From Nocardia flavorosea (lineage in GTDB: Bacteria > Actinomycetota > Actinomycetes > Mycobacteriales > Mycobacteriaceae): DNA of 64,000 nucleotides. Shown here in pieces: positions 16,664-24,977 of this stretch. Below the pieces are notes generated by a model. That model was not told where the DNA came from and made no database searches. It saw nothing but the letters and a program-made list of their open reading frames with translations. The position numbers and the translations under genes were made by a program. The stretch is from assembly GCF_015477805.1 (NCBI RefSeq), contig NZ_JADLQL010000003.1, forward strand, positions 665,149 to 729,148, written 5' to 3'. Numbering within the stretch: position 1 is the first letter of the stretch; every line of letters begins with the position of its first letter.

Positions 16664-19518
16664 CTCCGTTCGCGCCGCTGCGGGAGCAGCTGAGAACCGC
16701 GGCGGAAGAGTTCGCCGGTGGGCCGGCAGCGATCGCGGAGATCCTCACCGGCATGGTCGACGATGTCGACCGGGCCTTGCGGGAGAAGCTGGAGATCTTT
16801 CCGGTCTGCCACCATTCGCCCGCCTCCGGACTGGCGATGGTGCGCCGCCTGCGGGAGAAGCAGCCGAAGGTGATCTACCTCGAACTCTGCGAGGATATGC
16901 GCCCGATGCTCGACGAGCTGCGTAACTGCACCCTCCCCGTGGCGGTGCAGGCGTGGGCCGGCGAGCTCGACGGTTTTCCGGTCACCTGGGCACCGCTGTC
17001 GGTGGTCGCGCCGATCACCGAGGCTTCGGCCGAGTACCAGGCCATCTCGTATGCGCTGACCACACCGGGGGTGGAGCTGGTCTGCGTGGACCGCTCCACC
17101 GATCACGTCTTTCAATGGTCGCCCCGAGACGATGAGCCGGTAGCGGCCGAGCCGGAATCGCCGGCTGCCGGTCGGGAAGCCGCCGAGCCCGCGGCCACGG
17201 CCGCGGAAACGAAGCTGCACGGTGAGGCCGTGGGTATCGAGATCGGCGATCTCCGACCGCAGTTCGCCGATCTCGAGGCGCATCTGCTGCATCACGGGAA
17301 GGTGCGGCACTGGTCGGAGTGGTGGGACCAGTACGTGGAGCAGCCGCTGTCGACCGCCGACTACGACACCTACCGGCAGGTCATGGTGCTCATCGGCAGC
17401 CTGTTCCGGCGGTTGCGGACCAGCGGAACCGACCGCGACGAGGACCGCGAACGCTATATGTGGACGCGGATGCGTGAACACCTGAGCGAGACCGGTGCGG
17501 ACCCGGGCACCTGCCTGTATGTGTGCGGGGCATTCCACGCCGCGAGCCGGGTCGAGCAGTTCGGCCTGGAGTCCCGGGCCCCATTCGAGATCGAGCCCCG
17601 GACCGGGACCACGTGGCAGTACGGCCTGATCCCGTCGAGTCATTCGGCCATCGAGGCACAGTTCGGGCTGGCCGCAGGTTCGGTCTCGATCGCGGCCGCG
17701 ACCTGGTCGAAGGGAGTGAAACGCGGGCGTCTTCGCCCGTTCGCCCTCGCTACCGGCCCGGGCGCGGCGAAGAAGGGGGCTGCGAAGAAGGGGGCTGCGA
17801 ACAAGAGTGTTGCGAAGCTCGCGTCGCCCCCGCCGGGTGGTGAATCGGCCGCTGTCGTGGATCAGTTGTCCGGTTTCCTGTCCACCCCGCCACGTCTGGA
17901 TACGGTCGACGAGGCGGAACTGCTGGAGTGGTCGGTCGATATCGTGCGTTCGGCCCGCCGTAACGGCTATCTCGCCAGCACCGCCGACGCCATCGCGATC
18001 TACGAGACCGCAATCCTGCTGGCGGGTATGCGCGGCCGGGCCCGGCCCACGCCGTACGACTTCCAGGACGCGGCCATCACCTGTATCGAGAAGGACCGGG
18101 TGCCGGGCCGCCGCGACGTGCGCCGGCTGTGCGAGATCCTGCTCGGCGGTGACCGGATCGGCCGGGTCGGCTACGACGCCCTGCCGCCGCTCGCCCGGAA
18201 TGTCTACGACCGGCTGACCGCACTCGGTATCGACCCGACCGATACCCGGGTCCAGCGCACCCTGCTCGATCTGGACGCCGACCCGCAGTTACGCCCGGGT
18301 TCGGACCTGCTGTGGATGCTGCGCACACTGTTGCCCGGCGGGGCGGTGCGCCCGATCATGGGCTCGCGCGGGCTCGGTGAGCGGTCCATCCAGGAAAGCT
18401 GGGACGTCGCGATCGGTAAATACCAACGCGACCTGGTGGAGCTGGGCTACGAGGGCGTCACTCTCGAGCAGGTGCTCGAGCAGCGCCTGCGAACGGTGGT
18501 CAACGGCCCGCAAGCCTCGGCGGCAGGTGCGCTGGCCGCGGTCGAGGACGCGCTGGTGTACCTGAAATCGGTACGCCTGGCCGACGAGCTCGGCGGCCGC
18601 GCGGTGGAGTTGCTCACCGCCGAACGGACCGTCGACGGCGCGCCGGAGGTGCTGCGCCGGATCAGGGCGCTGATCGACTACTACCGCGCGACCGAAAGCG
18701 GTCTGCCTGCCTGGTGCGGTCGTTTCGTCACCGCCGGTTACGCCCATTACTGCACCCTGCTGCCCACCGCGTTCACCGACGACGGCACCGGTGTCCGGCC
18801 CGTCGCGGCCATGCTGGGTTTCCTGTTCGGCATGGAGAATCTGGCGTTGTCGCTGGGCTGTGATCACAGTCAGCTCGAGCTGGCCGTGCAGCAGTCGCAT
18901 CCGCAGGCCCCGGCCAAGGTCGCGCTGCTCTGGGCCACCCGGCTGCAGCTCGGCATGCTGACCCTGCCCGAGCTGCGGCAACGTTGTGACGAGATGCTCG
19001 CGAACCCGCTGGTGGTCCCGGCGTTCCCGCAGTACCTGTCGGGGTTCATCCAGGCGATGGACCCGGTTCCGTCGATCAAATCGTTCGTGGTCGAGCTGTT
19101 GTCCAAGGCCTTCGGCCGGCTGCCCGACGCGATCCTGTTGCCTTGGCTGCCGAGCCTGATCACCACCCTGCGCGGCCAGGCGGGCGAGCTGATTCCGGCC
19201 TTGACCAGGGAGGCCGGCCGGACCTTCCCCGGCGACGGGGCAGGTATCGAATCCTTCGTCCCGCCGTGGGCCCGGCCACCGCGCCGGTCCGCCGGTACCG
19301 CACCGGCCGCGGCGGCGGGTGGCCCGGCGGCCGGCCTGTTGCGCGCGCATCCCGCGGCCTGCGACGCCTACGCCGCGCTGCTGGGCCACGACGGCGAATG
19401 GCAAGAGCTCGGGGACGCACCGTATCCGGCAGCGAGCGCGTTGCTCGCGGACCATCCGGACACGGCGTCGGCCCTGGCGGAGTTGCTGTCCGCGGGTTCG
19501 GCGCACCCGGCCGAGTAG
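16660..19518 (+). CDS. DUF5682-like large protein with TraB/Tiki-type N-terminal motifs
   Basis: 952 residues from a GTG overlapping the AAA+ stop. The N-terminal pattern IFPVCHHSPASG, then KVIYLELCEDMRPMLDEL (His51/His52, Glu75, Arg81), matches the TraB/PrgY/Tiki signature (HxSxxS...ELcxxR). A second motif, VCGAFHAASRV (His293), fits that superfamily's GxxH site, which suggests a metal-dependent hydrolase. A Lys/Ala linker with a 15-nt repeat (17758-17817, AAKKG units) joins it to about 560 residues of helical repeats (HEAT-like). I recall such proteins as DUF5682 encoded beside MoxR/vWA genes; TraB kinship is my inference. No transmembrane segment is visible. Confidence 0.85.
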   Translation: MTPFAPLREQLRTAAEEFAGGPAAIAEILTGMVDDVDRALREKLEIFPVCHHSPASGLAMVRRLREKQPKVIYLELCEDMRPMLDELRNCTLPVAVQAWAGELDGFPVTWAPLSVVAPITEASAEYQAISYALTTPGVELVCVDRSTDHVFQWSPRDDEPVAAEPESPAAGREAAEPAATAAETKLHGEAVGIEIGDLRPQFADLEAHLLHHGKVRHWSEWWDQYVEQPLSTADYDTYRQVMVLIGSLFRRLRTSGTDRDEDRERYMWTRMREHLSETGADPGTCLYVCGAFHAASRVEQFGLESRAPFEIEPRTGTTWQYGLIPSSHSAIEAQFGLAAGSVSIAAATWSKGVKRGRLRPFALATGPGAAKKGAAKKGAANKSVAKLASPPPGGESAAVVDQLSGFLSTPPRLDTVDEAELLEWSVDIVRSARRNGYLASTADAIAIYETAILLAGMRGRARPTPYDFQDAAITCIEKDRVPGRRDVRRLCEILLGGDRIGRVGYDALPPLARNVYDRLTALGIDPTDTRVQRTLLDLDADPQLRPGSDLLWMLRTLLPGGAVRPIMGSRGLGERSIQESWDVAIGKYQRDLVELGYEGVTLEQVLEQRLRTVVNGPQASAAGALAAVEDALVYLKSVRLADELGGRAVELLTAERTVDGAPEVLRRIRALIDYYRATESGLPAWCGRFVTAGYAHYCTLLPTAFTDDGTGVRPVAAMLGFLFGMENLALSLGCDHSQLELAVQQSHPQAPAKVALLWATRLQLGMLTLPELRQRCDEMLANPLVVPAFPQYLSGFIQAMDPVPSIKSFVVELLSKAFGRLPDAILLPWLPSLITTLRGQAGELIPALTREAGRTFPGDGAGIESFVPPWARPPRRSAGTAPAAAAGGPAAGLLRAHPAACDAYAALLGHDGEWQELGDAPYPAASALLADHPDTASALAELLSAGSAHPAE
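17758..17817 (+). repeat. 15-bp in-gene repeat encoding a Lys/Ala linker
   Basis: Two identical 15-bp units (GCGAAGAAGGGGGCT) and degenerate further units encode AAKKG-like repeats between the N-terminal and helical parts of the large protein. Copy number could vary by slippage without breaking the frame. Confidence 0.7.
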
Positions 19519-19567
19519 TGTCCTCTGCTGCGATGTGATGCCGAGTGACGAGGAGCTGCGGACGGGT

Positions 19568-20542
19568 ATGGCAACGGAACGCGAGATCACCGAACCCGTA
19601 GACCTGTGCCGCCCGGACGGCCGGCTGGACCCCGCCGCCGTCGGGTGGACGCGCCGGCCCCTGCACCGGGCGAACCTGCGCGGGTGGGGCCGCCGGAAAC
19701 GCTGGGAGTACTGGGGCGTCGTCACCCCGGAACATATCGTGGGGATCGTCGCGTCCACGCTCGATTACGCCGGGGTGCACGGGATCTACGTGCTGGACCG
19801 GGAGACAGGGCAGGAGACCGTGCGGGACGCGATGGTGCCGTTCGGGCGGGGAGCGGTGCTGGGGGAGCGCAGTGGGGAGGGGGTGAATTCGGTACGCGGT
19901 GGCGGTGTCGATATCGAGTTGTCGAACGACGCGACCGCAACCGTGATCGAAGCCCGTGCGGCAGATGTGCGGTTATCGGTCCGGGCGGAGCTGCCGCCCG
20001 GCCACGAGTCGCTGGGGGTGGTTGTGCCGTGGAGTGCGCGGCGTTTCCAGTACACGGTCAAGGATGTGGGCCGGCCGGCCTCCGGGACGCTGATGCTGGG
20101 CTCACGGGAGTACGTATTCGACCACGCCTTCGCGGTGCTGGATCACGGTCGCGGGAAATGGCCGTACGCCATCAGCTGGAACTGGGCCGCCGGTTACCGG
20201 CCCGGGCTCGGGGTCCAGTTCGGTGGTAAATGGACCGAGGGCACCGGCAGCACCGAGAACGCCCTCGTCGTGGACGGCCGGGTGCACAAGATCAGCGACG
20301 AATTGCGGTGGGACTACGACCGCGAGAACTGGCTGCGGCCCTGGCATATCACCGGTGAGCGGGTCGAAGCCGAATTCCGGCCGTTCCATACGCGCACGGC
20401 CAAAACCGATCTGCTGGTATTGGCCAACGATGTTCACCAGTGTTTCGGGAATTTCCACGGCCGCGCCCGCACCGACGACGGTCGCTGGCTGGACCTCGAC
20501 GGTGCGGTCGGCTGGGCGGAGGAGACGCGGAACCGCTGGTGA
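19568..20542 (+). CDS. DUF2804 family protein (carotenoid-hydratase/AttH-like fold)
   Basis: 324 residues. Recurrent motifs RRKRWEYWGVVTPEHIVG, WNWAAGYRPGLGVQFGGKW and RVEAEFRPFHTR fit DUF2804, a family of lipocalin-like double beta-barrel proteins related to AttH and carotenoid hydratases. The ATG at 19568 is the most likely start; an ATG at 19541 is an alternative. It begins 49 nt after the large protein and may be cotranscribed, but its family suggests a separate lipid or metabolite role. It converges closely with the reverse-strand MFS gene (12-bp gap). Confidence 0.85.
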   Translation: MATEREITEPVDLCRPDGRLDPAAVGWTRRPLHRANLRGWGRRKRWEYWGVVTPEHIVGIVASTLDYAGVHGIYVLDRETGQETVRDAMVPFGRGAVLGERSGEGVNSVRGGGVDIELSNDATATVIEARAADVRLSVRAELPPGHESLGVVVPWSARRFQYTVKDVGRPASGTLMLGSREYVFDHAFAVLDHGRGKWPYAISWNWAAGYRPGLGVQFGGKWTEGTGSTENALVVDGRVHKISDELRWDYDRENWLRPWHITGERVEAEFRPFHTRTAKTDLLVLANDVHQCFGNFHGRARTDDGRWLDLDGAVGWAEETRNRW

Positions 20543-20554
20543 AGGCCGGCGGCA

Positions 20555-21919
20555 TCATGCGGCCGGGAGATGGCTCCGGGCCGGCCAGCGGGGGTGTTCG
20601 GCGTCGATGACGTACACGTGGGTGTGCTGGTAGAGGCCATCGTTCAGGCGGACGGCGTCGGTGAGGCGGGCGGGGTCGACGGTGCCGATTTCGTGGAGAT
20701 GGGTCAGTTCGGCGGGATCGTGGCGGGGCCACAGGCGAATTGCGCCGGCGGCCGCGCCGGTGGCGAGGACGGCGAGGGTGGCCCAGGTCGCGGTGAGCCC
20801 CGCGCTGGTGGTGAGCCAACCGGTGAGCGGGTAGGTGACCAGCCAGGCGAGATGGGACAGCGAGAACTGAGCGGCGAAGAGGGCCGGACGGTCCGCCGGA
20901 TGTGATGAGCGGCGCAGAACCTGGCCGGTCGGGGTCAGTACGGCCGCGGTGCCCGCACCGATGATCGCCCAGACGGCAGTCGCGGCGATCCGGTGCCAGT
21001 CCCCGGCGTCGGTCATGGATAGGGCGACGGCGGCCGCCAGGCCCGTGAGCAGGGTGGTCGCGCCGGTGAGCATGACCGGACGGGCATCGATTCGGTCGAG
21101 GATGCGGGGTAGGACCAGGGCAACCACCATGGTCCCGAAACCGTTGGCCGCCAGCAGTTTCGCCACATCGGCCTGATCGCCCCCCAGGGTGTCGCGGGCG
21201 AAGTTCACGGTATTGACCATGACGATCGACCCCGCAGCCGCGATGACGAGGTTGAGGGCGAGCAATCCGCGCAGCCGGGGCGTGGCCAGGAAGATCCGCA
21301 GTCCTACCGCGATGCGTTCACCGAGGGATCCATCCGCCGCGGCGCCGGCATTCGGGATGCGGGTACTCATCACGAGAGCGGCCGATACGACGAAACCGAT
21401 CGCGGTGCCCACGAACAACCAGTGGAAACTGATGAGGGCCAGCGCGGCCGCGGCCAGCATCGGACTGAGCAGGGTCTCCATGGTCGCGGCCAGTTGCGCG
21501 GCCGACAGCGCGCGCGTGTAGTCGCGTTCGTCGGGAAGGATATCGGGGATGACGGCCTGATAGGTGGGTGTGAAGGCGGCCGAGGCGGTTTGCAGTACCG
21601 CGATCAATACGTAGATATGCCAGATCTGGTCGACGAACGGCAGCGCCGAAACCACGCCCGCCCGGATCACGTTGAGGCTCACCAGGAAGATCCGGCGCGG
21701 AACGCGATCCGCGTAGGCGCCCACGACGGGTGCCACCGTGACGTAGACGACCATCTTGACGGTGAGCGCGATCCCCAGTATGGCCGCCGCATCGGCGCCG
21801 GCGAGCTCGTAGGCGAGCAGTCCCAGTGCCACAGTGGTCAGTCCGGTGCCGAACAGCGCCGAACTCTGAGCGATGAAGAGTCGTAGGTAGTCACGGTGAG
21901 CGAACAGTGAGGTGATCAT
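20555..21919 (-). CDS. MFS transporter
   Basis: 454 residues with about 12 predicted transmembrane helices. The loop 2-3 motif GAYADRVPRRIFLVS is the MFS motif A. The C-terminal tail (about 45 residues, HDPAELTHLHEIGTV onwards) is cytosolic and His-containing. The ATG at 21919 has GGAGGA 4 nt upstream. A strong hairpin (21980-22011) separates it from the CopZ-like gene, so it probably has its own promoter. It likely exports a drug or metal complex; location within a copper cassette suggests metal stress. Confidence 0.9.
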   Translation of the reverse strand: MITSLFAHRDYLRLFIAQSSALFGTGLTTVALGLLAYELAGADAAAILGIALTVKMVVYVTVAPVVGAYADRVPRRIFLVSLNVIRAGVVSALPFVDQIWHIYVLIAVLQTASAAFTPTYQAVIPDILPDERDYTRALSAAQLAATMETLLSPMLAAAALALISFHWLFVGTAIGFVVSAALVMSTRIPNAGAAADGSLGERIAVGLRIFLATPRLRGLLALNLVIAAAGSIVMVNTVNFARDTLGGDQADVAKLLAANGFGTMVVALVLPRILDRIDARPVMLTGATTLLTGLAAAVALSMTDAGDWHRIAATAVWAIIGAGTAAVLTPTGQVLRRSSHPADRPALFAAQFSLSHLAWLVTYPLTGWLTTSAGLTATWATLAVLATGAAAGAIRLWPRHDPAELTHLHEIGTVDPARLTDAVRLNDGLYQHTHVYVIDAEHPRWPARSHLPAA

Positions 21920-21979
21920 CGGGTCCTCCGGGGGCCTCGTGCCGCTCACCACGGGGCCTCGGTGTGTGAGACCGGCGGT

Positions 21980-22011
21980 GCGGGCGGGCCCTCCGTGGAG
22001 GGTCCGCCCGC
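21980..22011. terminator. Strong hairpin after copZ-like gene
   Basis: GCGGGCGGGCCCTC (21980-21993) pairs with GAGGGTCCGCCCGC (21998-22011) with one G-T wobble and a 4-nt loop. It lies after the CopZ-like stop and upstream of the next MFS gene, a likely terminator without a U tract. Confidence 0.65.
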
Positions 22012-22032
22012 GTGGTGCTGTCGCGGCGGGTG

Positions 22033-22239
22033 TTATTCGGTGACGGTGTATCCGGCCCGGCCGATCGCTGCGGCGATCAGATCGGGGCGGATAGCGGTGG
22101 TGCTGTCGATGCTGACTGCTCCGGTGCCGAGGTCGACGGCGACGGTGGTGACACCGGGGATTCGCTCGACCTCTGTGCGCACCGAGGTGACGCAGCATCC
22201 GCAGGTCATTCCGGAAGCGGTGACGACGGTGGTGGTCAT
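22033..22239 (-). CDS. CopZ-like heavy-metal-associated chaperone
   Basis: 68 residues, a single HMA ferredoxin-like domain. The metal motif MTCGCC (Cys13, Cys15, Cys16) lies in the first loop, followed by VRTEVERIPGVTTVAVDL and the C-terminal AAAIGRAGYTV typical of the fold. It binds Cu(I) in the cytosol and hands it to a transporter or regulator. It is 42 bp after the DHA2-type MFS gene and is probably cotranscribed under the CsoR-type operator at 23711-23725. Confidence 0.93.
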   Translation of the reverse strand: MTTTVVTASGMTCGCCVTSVRTEVERIPGVTTVAVDLGTGAVSIDSTTAIRPDLIAAAIGRAGYTVTE

Positions 22240-22281
22240 GATCTCTCCTACTCCAGTGATTCTTCGGTGGTGCCGGCGCCG

Positions 22282-23691
22282 TCAGCGGGCGGCGGTGGCC
22301 TTCGGTGACGACATGGTGACGGCGGTGAGCCCGGCGCCCAGGAGGGCGATGGCGCCGGCTCCGAGGAACGCGGCCGAGTAGCCGTCGGTGAGTTGCGGTA
22401 GATCGGTGAGCCGGTCGGCGCCGAATGCGGTGGCCAGGGCGGTCATCGCGGCCAGGCCGATCGCCGACCCGATCTGGTAACTGACATTGACGATGCCGGA
22501 GGCGAGTCCGCCCTCTTCCGGCCGCGCCGCGCCGATGGCGGTTCCCAGTGAGGGGATGAAGGCCAGCGACATCCCGCCGGCGGCGACCAGTGAGGCGGGC
22601 AGGACGTCGATCCAGAAGCTGCCGGTCGGCCGGACCAGCGACATCAGGCCCAAGCCGAGCCCGAGGACGGCCAGACCGGTCACGATCATCGGTTTGGCGC
22701 CGAACCGTTGCATTGCCCGGGGTGCGAACACGATCATGCCGAGCATGATCAGGGTGGTCATCGGAATCAGTGCCGCGCCGGACGGGAAGGCGCTGTAACC
22801 GAGAACCTGCTGCAGGTACAGGTTCAGGAAGAACCACATGGGCACCCAGGCCGCGCCCAGCAGCAGCTGTGCGAGGTTGGCCGCGGCCAGATCGGGGGCG
22901 CGGAAGATACCCAGGGGCATCAGCGGTTCGCGGCGGCGCGCCTGCAACAGTACGAACCCGGCGAGCAGCGCGGCGGCGGCGCCGAGCACGGCCCAGGTCT
23001 GTGCCGAGGCCCAGCCGGCCTCGGGCGCCCGGACGATGCCGTACACGGCGGTGGCGAGACCTGCGGTGGCGGTGGCCGCCCCGAGCAGGTCCACCGATCC
23101 CGCCCGGGCGGGTGCGATGGGCATCAGAGCCGGAACTGCGATCAAGGCCAGGATTGCGATCGGGACATTGATGTAGAAGACCCACGGCCAGCTGAGGTAC
23201 TCGGTGAGCACACCGCCGAGGAACACCCCGGCGGTACCCCCGGCGGGTGCCGCGGCACCGTACACGGCCAGCGCTTTCGTCAACTCCTGTGGGGAGGAGC
23301 CGAACAGCGTCATCAGCAGGGTGAGTGCCGCCGGTGCGATCAGTGCCGCACCGGCGCCTTGAACCGCGCGGCCCGCCAACTCGACGCCTACGGTGCCGGC
23401 CGCGCCGGCGACGATCGATCCGGCGAGCAGGACCACCCAGCCGGCGGCGAATATCCGGCGGGCGCCCAGGAGGTCGGAGAGCCGCCCGCCGAGCAGTAGC
23501 AGCCCGCCGAAGGCGATGACGTAGGCGTTGAACACCCAGGTCAGGTTTTCCGGAGAGAATCCGAGGTCGGCTTGCATCCGCGGGAGCGCGATGCCGATGA
23601 TCGAGGTGTCCATGATGACCATGAACTGGGCGGCGGCGATCACCGCCAGCGCCCACCACTTCCGTGTCGTGGGCCGCGTCTGCGTTGTCAT
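22282..23691 (-). CDS. DHA2-type MFS efflux transporter
   Basis: 469 residues, 14 predicted transmembrane helices. The N-terminus WALAVIAAAQFMVIMDTSII, then ALPRMQADLGF, is diagnostic of EmrB/QacA-like drug:H+ antiporters, with GGRLSDLLGARRIF as motif A. It would export drugs or metal-chelate complexes across the membrane. A CsoR-type operator lies 20 bp upstream of its ATG, so it is probably copper-induced. First gene of a unit with the CopZ-like gene. Confidence 0.93.
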   Translation of the reverse strand: MTTQTRPTTRKWWALAVIAAAQFMVIMDTSIIGIALPRMQADLGFSPENLTWVFNAYVIAFGGLLLLGGRLSDLLGARRIFAAGWVVLLAGSIVAGAAGTVGVELAGRAVQGAGAALIAPAALTLLMTLFGSSPQELTKALAVYGAAAPAGGTAGVFLGGVLTEYLSWPWVFYINVPIAILALIAVPALMPIAPARAGSVDLLGAATATAGLATAVYGIVRAPEAGWASAQTWAVLGAAAALLAGFVLLQARRREPLMPLGIFRAPDLAAANLAQLLLGAAWVPMWFFLNLYLQQVLGYSAFPSGAALIPMTTLIMLGMIVFAPRAMQRFGAKPMIVTGLAVLGLGLGLMSLVRPTGSFWIDVLPASLVAAGGMSLAFIPSLGTAIGAARPEEGGLASGIVNVSYQIGSAIGLAAMTALATAFGADRLTDLPQLTDGYSAAFLGAGAIALLGAGLTAVTMSSPKATAAR

Positions 23692-23708
23692 TGTCAGTTC
23701 CTAATTAC

Positions 23709-23727
23709 TCTACCCCAGTAGGGTATT
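23709..23727. promoter_or_regulatory. CsoR-type copper operator in front of MFS gene
   Basis: TACCC-N5-GGGTA inverted repeat (23711-23715 and 23721-23725), the core of copper-sensing CsoR operators. It lies in the 84-bp gap upstream of the MFS gene. No csoR gene is in the window. Confidence 0.6.
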
Positions 23728-23775
23728 GAGAGAGAGCGGTCGGCCGATTTCCTCGGGCGATCAGCGGAGGGTCGG

Positions 23776-24690
23776 TCAGGCGGCGGCTGGCGCGTTCAGG
23801 GTGAACGCCGCGGTCCGCACGGTCCCGCGGTGGCGGAAATCGAGAAACAGCCGGTACGTGCCCGGTCCGGGCGCCACGGTGTGGAACTCGATTCCCGGGC
23901 CGGCCGGGGTGATTCCGTCTCCTGGTTCGCCGCTGGGGTGGACATGGATGTAGGCGAGATCGCCGGCTCGCAGCACGACGAGGTGCCCGTATGCGCCGAG
24001 ATAAGGGTCGAGGTCGGTGACGGGTGCACCGTCCTTGTGGAGGGTGAAGGTCAGGGTGCGGCCTGCGCCGGGAACCAGGTCGCCCTCGACGGTGACGTGG
24101 TAGTCGTCGACCGTGATCGTGCGCTCCGTGACGGGGGCGGGGCGGGGGGCGTAATTCCCTGCTACGGCGAGGTCGGCGCCGAGGGTGAGCGTATGCCCGA
24201 GGGCGCTGGGTGCGATATCGGTGAATACGCGGTAGGCGCCCGGTTCGGCGAGGTCGAGGCGAATCGACCAGATGCCGTGCTCGTCGCGTACCGGGTGTAC
24301 GTGCTGGAAGCCGGTCAGTTCGCGGCGCGCCACGATCAGGTGCAGTTCGCGCTCGTGGATGGGGGCGAAATCGGTGACGACCGCGCCGTCCGGGCCGAGA
24401 ATCCGGAAGCGGAATTCGACCACGCCGGCCGCGACGATCGGGGTCTCGAGCGCGAGGGTGTAGCCCGCTTCGGTGATCTGCAAACCGCCCGGCGTCGTGC
24501 CGGTGTGCGCGGCGTGGGCGTCCGGGGTGTGGTGCGCGTGGGCGTCCGGGGTGTGGCCGTGTGCACCGTGGGCGCCGGCGGTGTGGTGTGTGTGGCCGGT
24601 GTGGTGTGCGTGGGCCGCCGGGGCGTGGTGATCCGGGGCGTGGTGGACGTGTTCGCCGTGGGTGTGGTGTTCGCGGGCGGTGGCGTTCAT
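23776..24690 (-). CDS. His-rich copper-responsive protein
   Basis: 304 residues from the ATG at 24690, which has AGGAGG 7 nt upstream. Residues about 8-67 are extremely His-rich (HHTHGEHVHHAPDHHAP and following), a likely metal sponge. The remainder forms two beta-rich halves (TEAGYTLALETPIVAAGVVE; ERTITVDDYHVTVEGDL) with FQHVHPVRDEHG and AYIHVHPSGEPGDG, His pairs resembling cupredoxin- or CopC-like metal sites. There is no obvious signal peptide at the chosen start. A CsoR-type operator lies 46 bp upstream. Its role is probably copper binding or buffering. Confidence 0.88.
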   Translation of the reverse strand: MNATAREHHTHGEHVHHAPDHHAPAAHAHHTGHTHHTAGAHGAHGHTPDAHAHHTPDAHAAHTGTTPGGLQITEAGYTLALETPIVAAGVVEFRFRILGPDGAVVTDFAPIHERELHLIVARRELTGFQHVHPVRDEHGIWSIRLDLAEPGAYRVFTDIAPSALGHTLTLGADLAVAGNYAPRPAPVTERTITVDDYHVTVEGDLVPGAGRTLTFTLHKDGAPVTDLDPYLGAYGHLVVLRAGDLAYIHVHPSGEPGDGITPAGPGIEFHTVAPGPGTYRLFLDFRHRGTVRTAAFTLNAPAAA

Positions 24691-24731
24691 GGTGGGCCTC
24701 CTGGGGTGCTCTCGTATCGACGTCGAGAACG

Positions 24732-24753
24732 ATAATACCCCGGGGGGGTATAC
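24732..24753. promoter_or_regulatory. CsoR-type copper operator for the His-rich gene
   Basis: TACCCC-GGG-GGGGTA (24736-24750) is close to the classic CsoR box. On the reverse strand TTGCGT and TATCGT flank it with 17-bp spacing as possible -35 and -10, so CsoR binding would block RNA polymerase. Confidence 0.7.
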
Positions 24754-24977
24754 GCAAGTGTTGGTTCGGGTGGCTGTGCGCGGGTCGGTGGAGTTTCCTG
24801 ACCAGTCGGCGGCAACACCGGCGCGCGAACTCACGCGTTCGGGCGCCCCGCGTCCACATACGTCACCGATCGCGCAGCGTACGGCTGGCCGGGCAGTCCT
24901 TGTGACGTTATGATCGGGATCGTGATGACTCGTTCCGAGCAAAGATTGGGGGTCCCTTTCGTGCCAGGTGAGTGCTG

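Noticed and set aside
21920..23659. Reverse-strand frame continuous upstream of the MFS gene at 20555
   Set aside because: The extension is out of frame with the second MFS gene and very Arg/Pro-rich. The real MFS start is the ATG at 21919 with GGAGGA.
23709..24753. CRISPR-like or His-coding repeats in the copper region
   Set aside because: The GTGTGG-rich repetition near 24500-24660 is the coding sequence of a His-rich stretch, not a repeat-spacer array.
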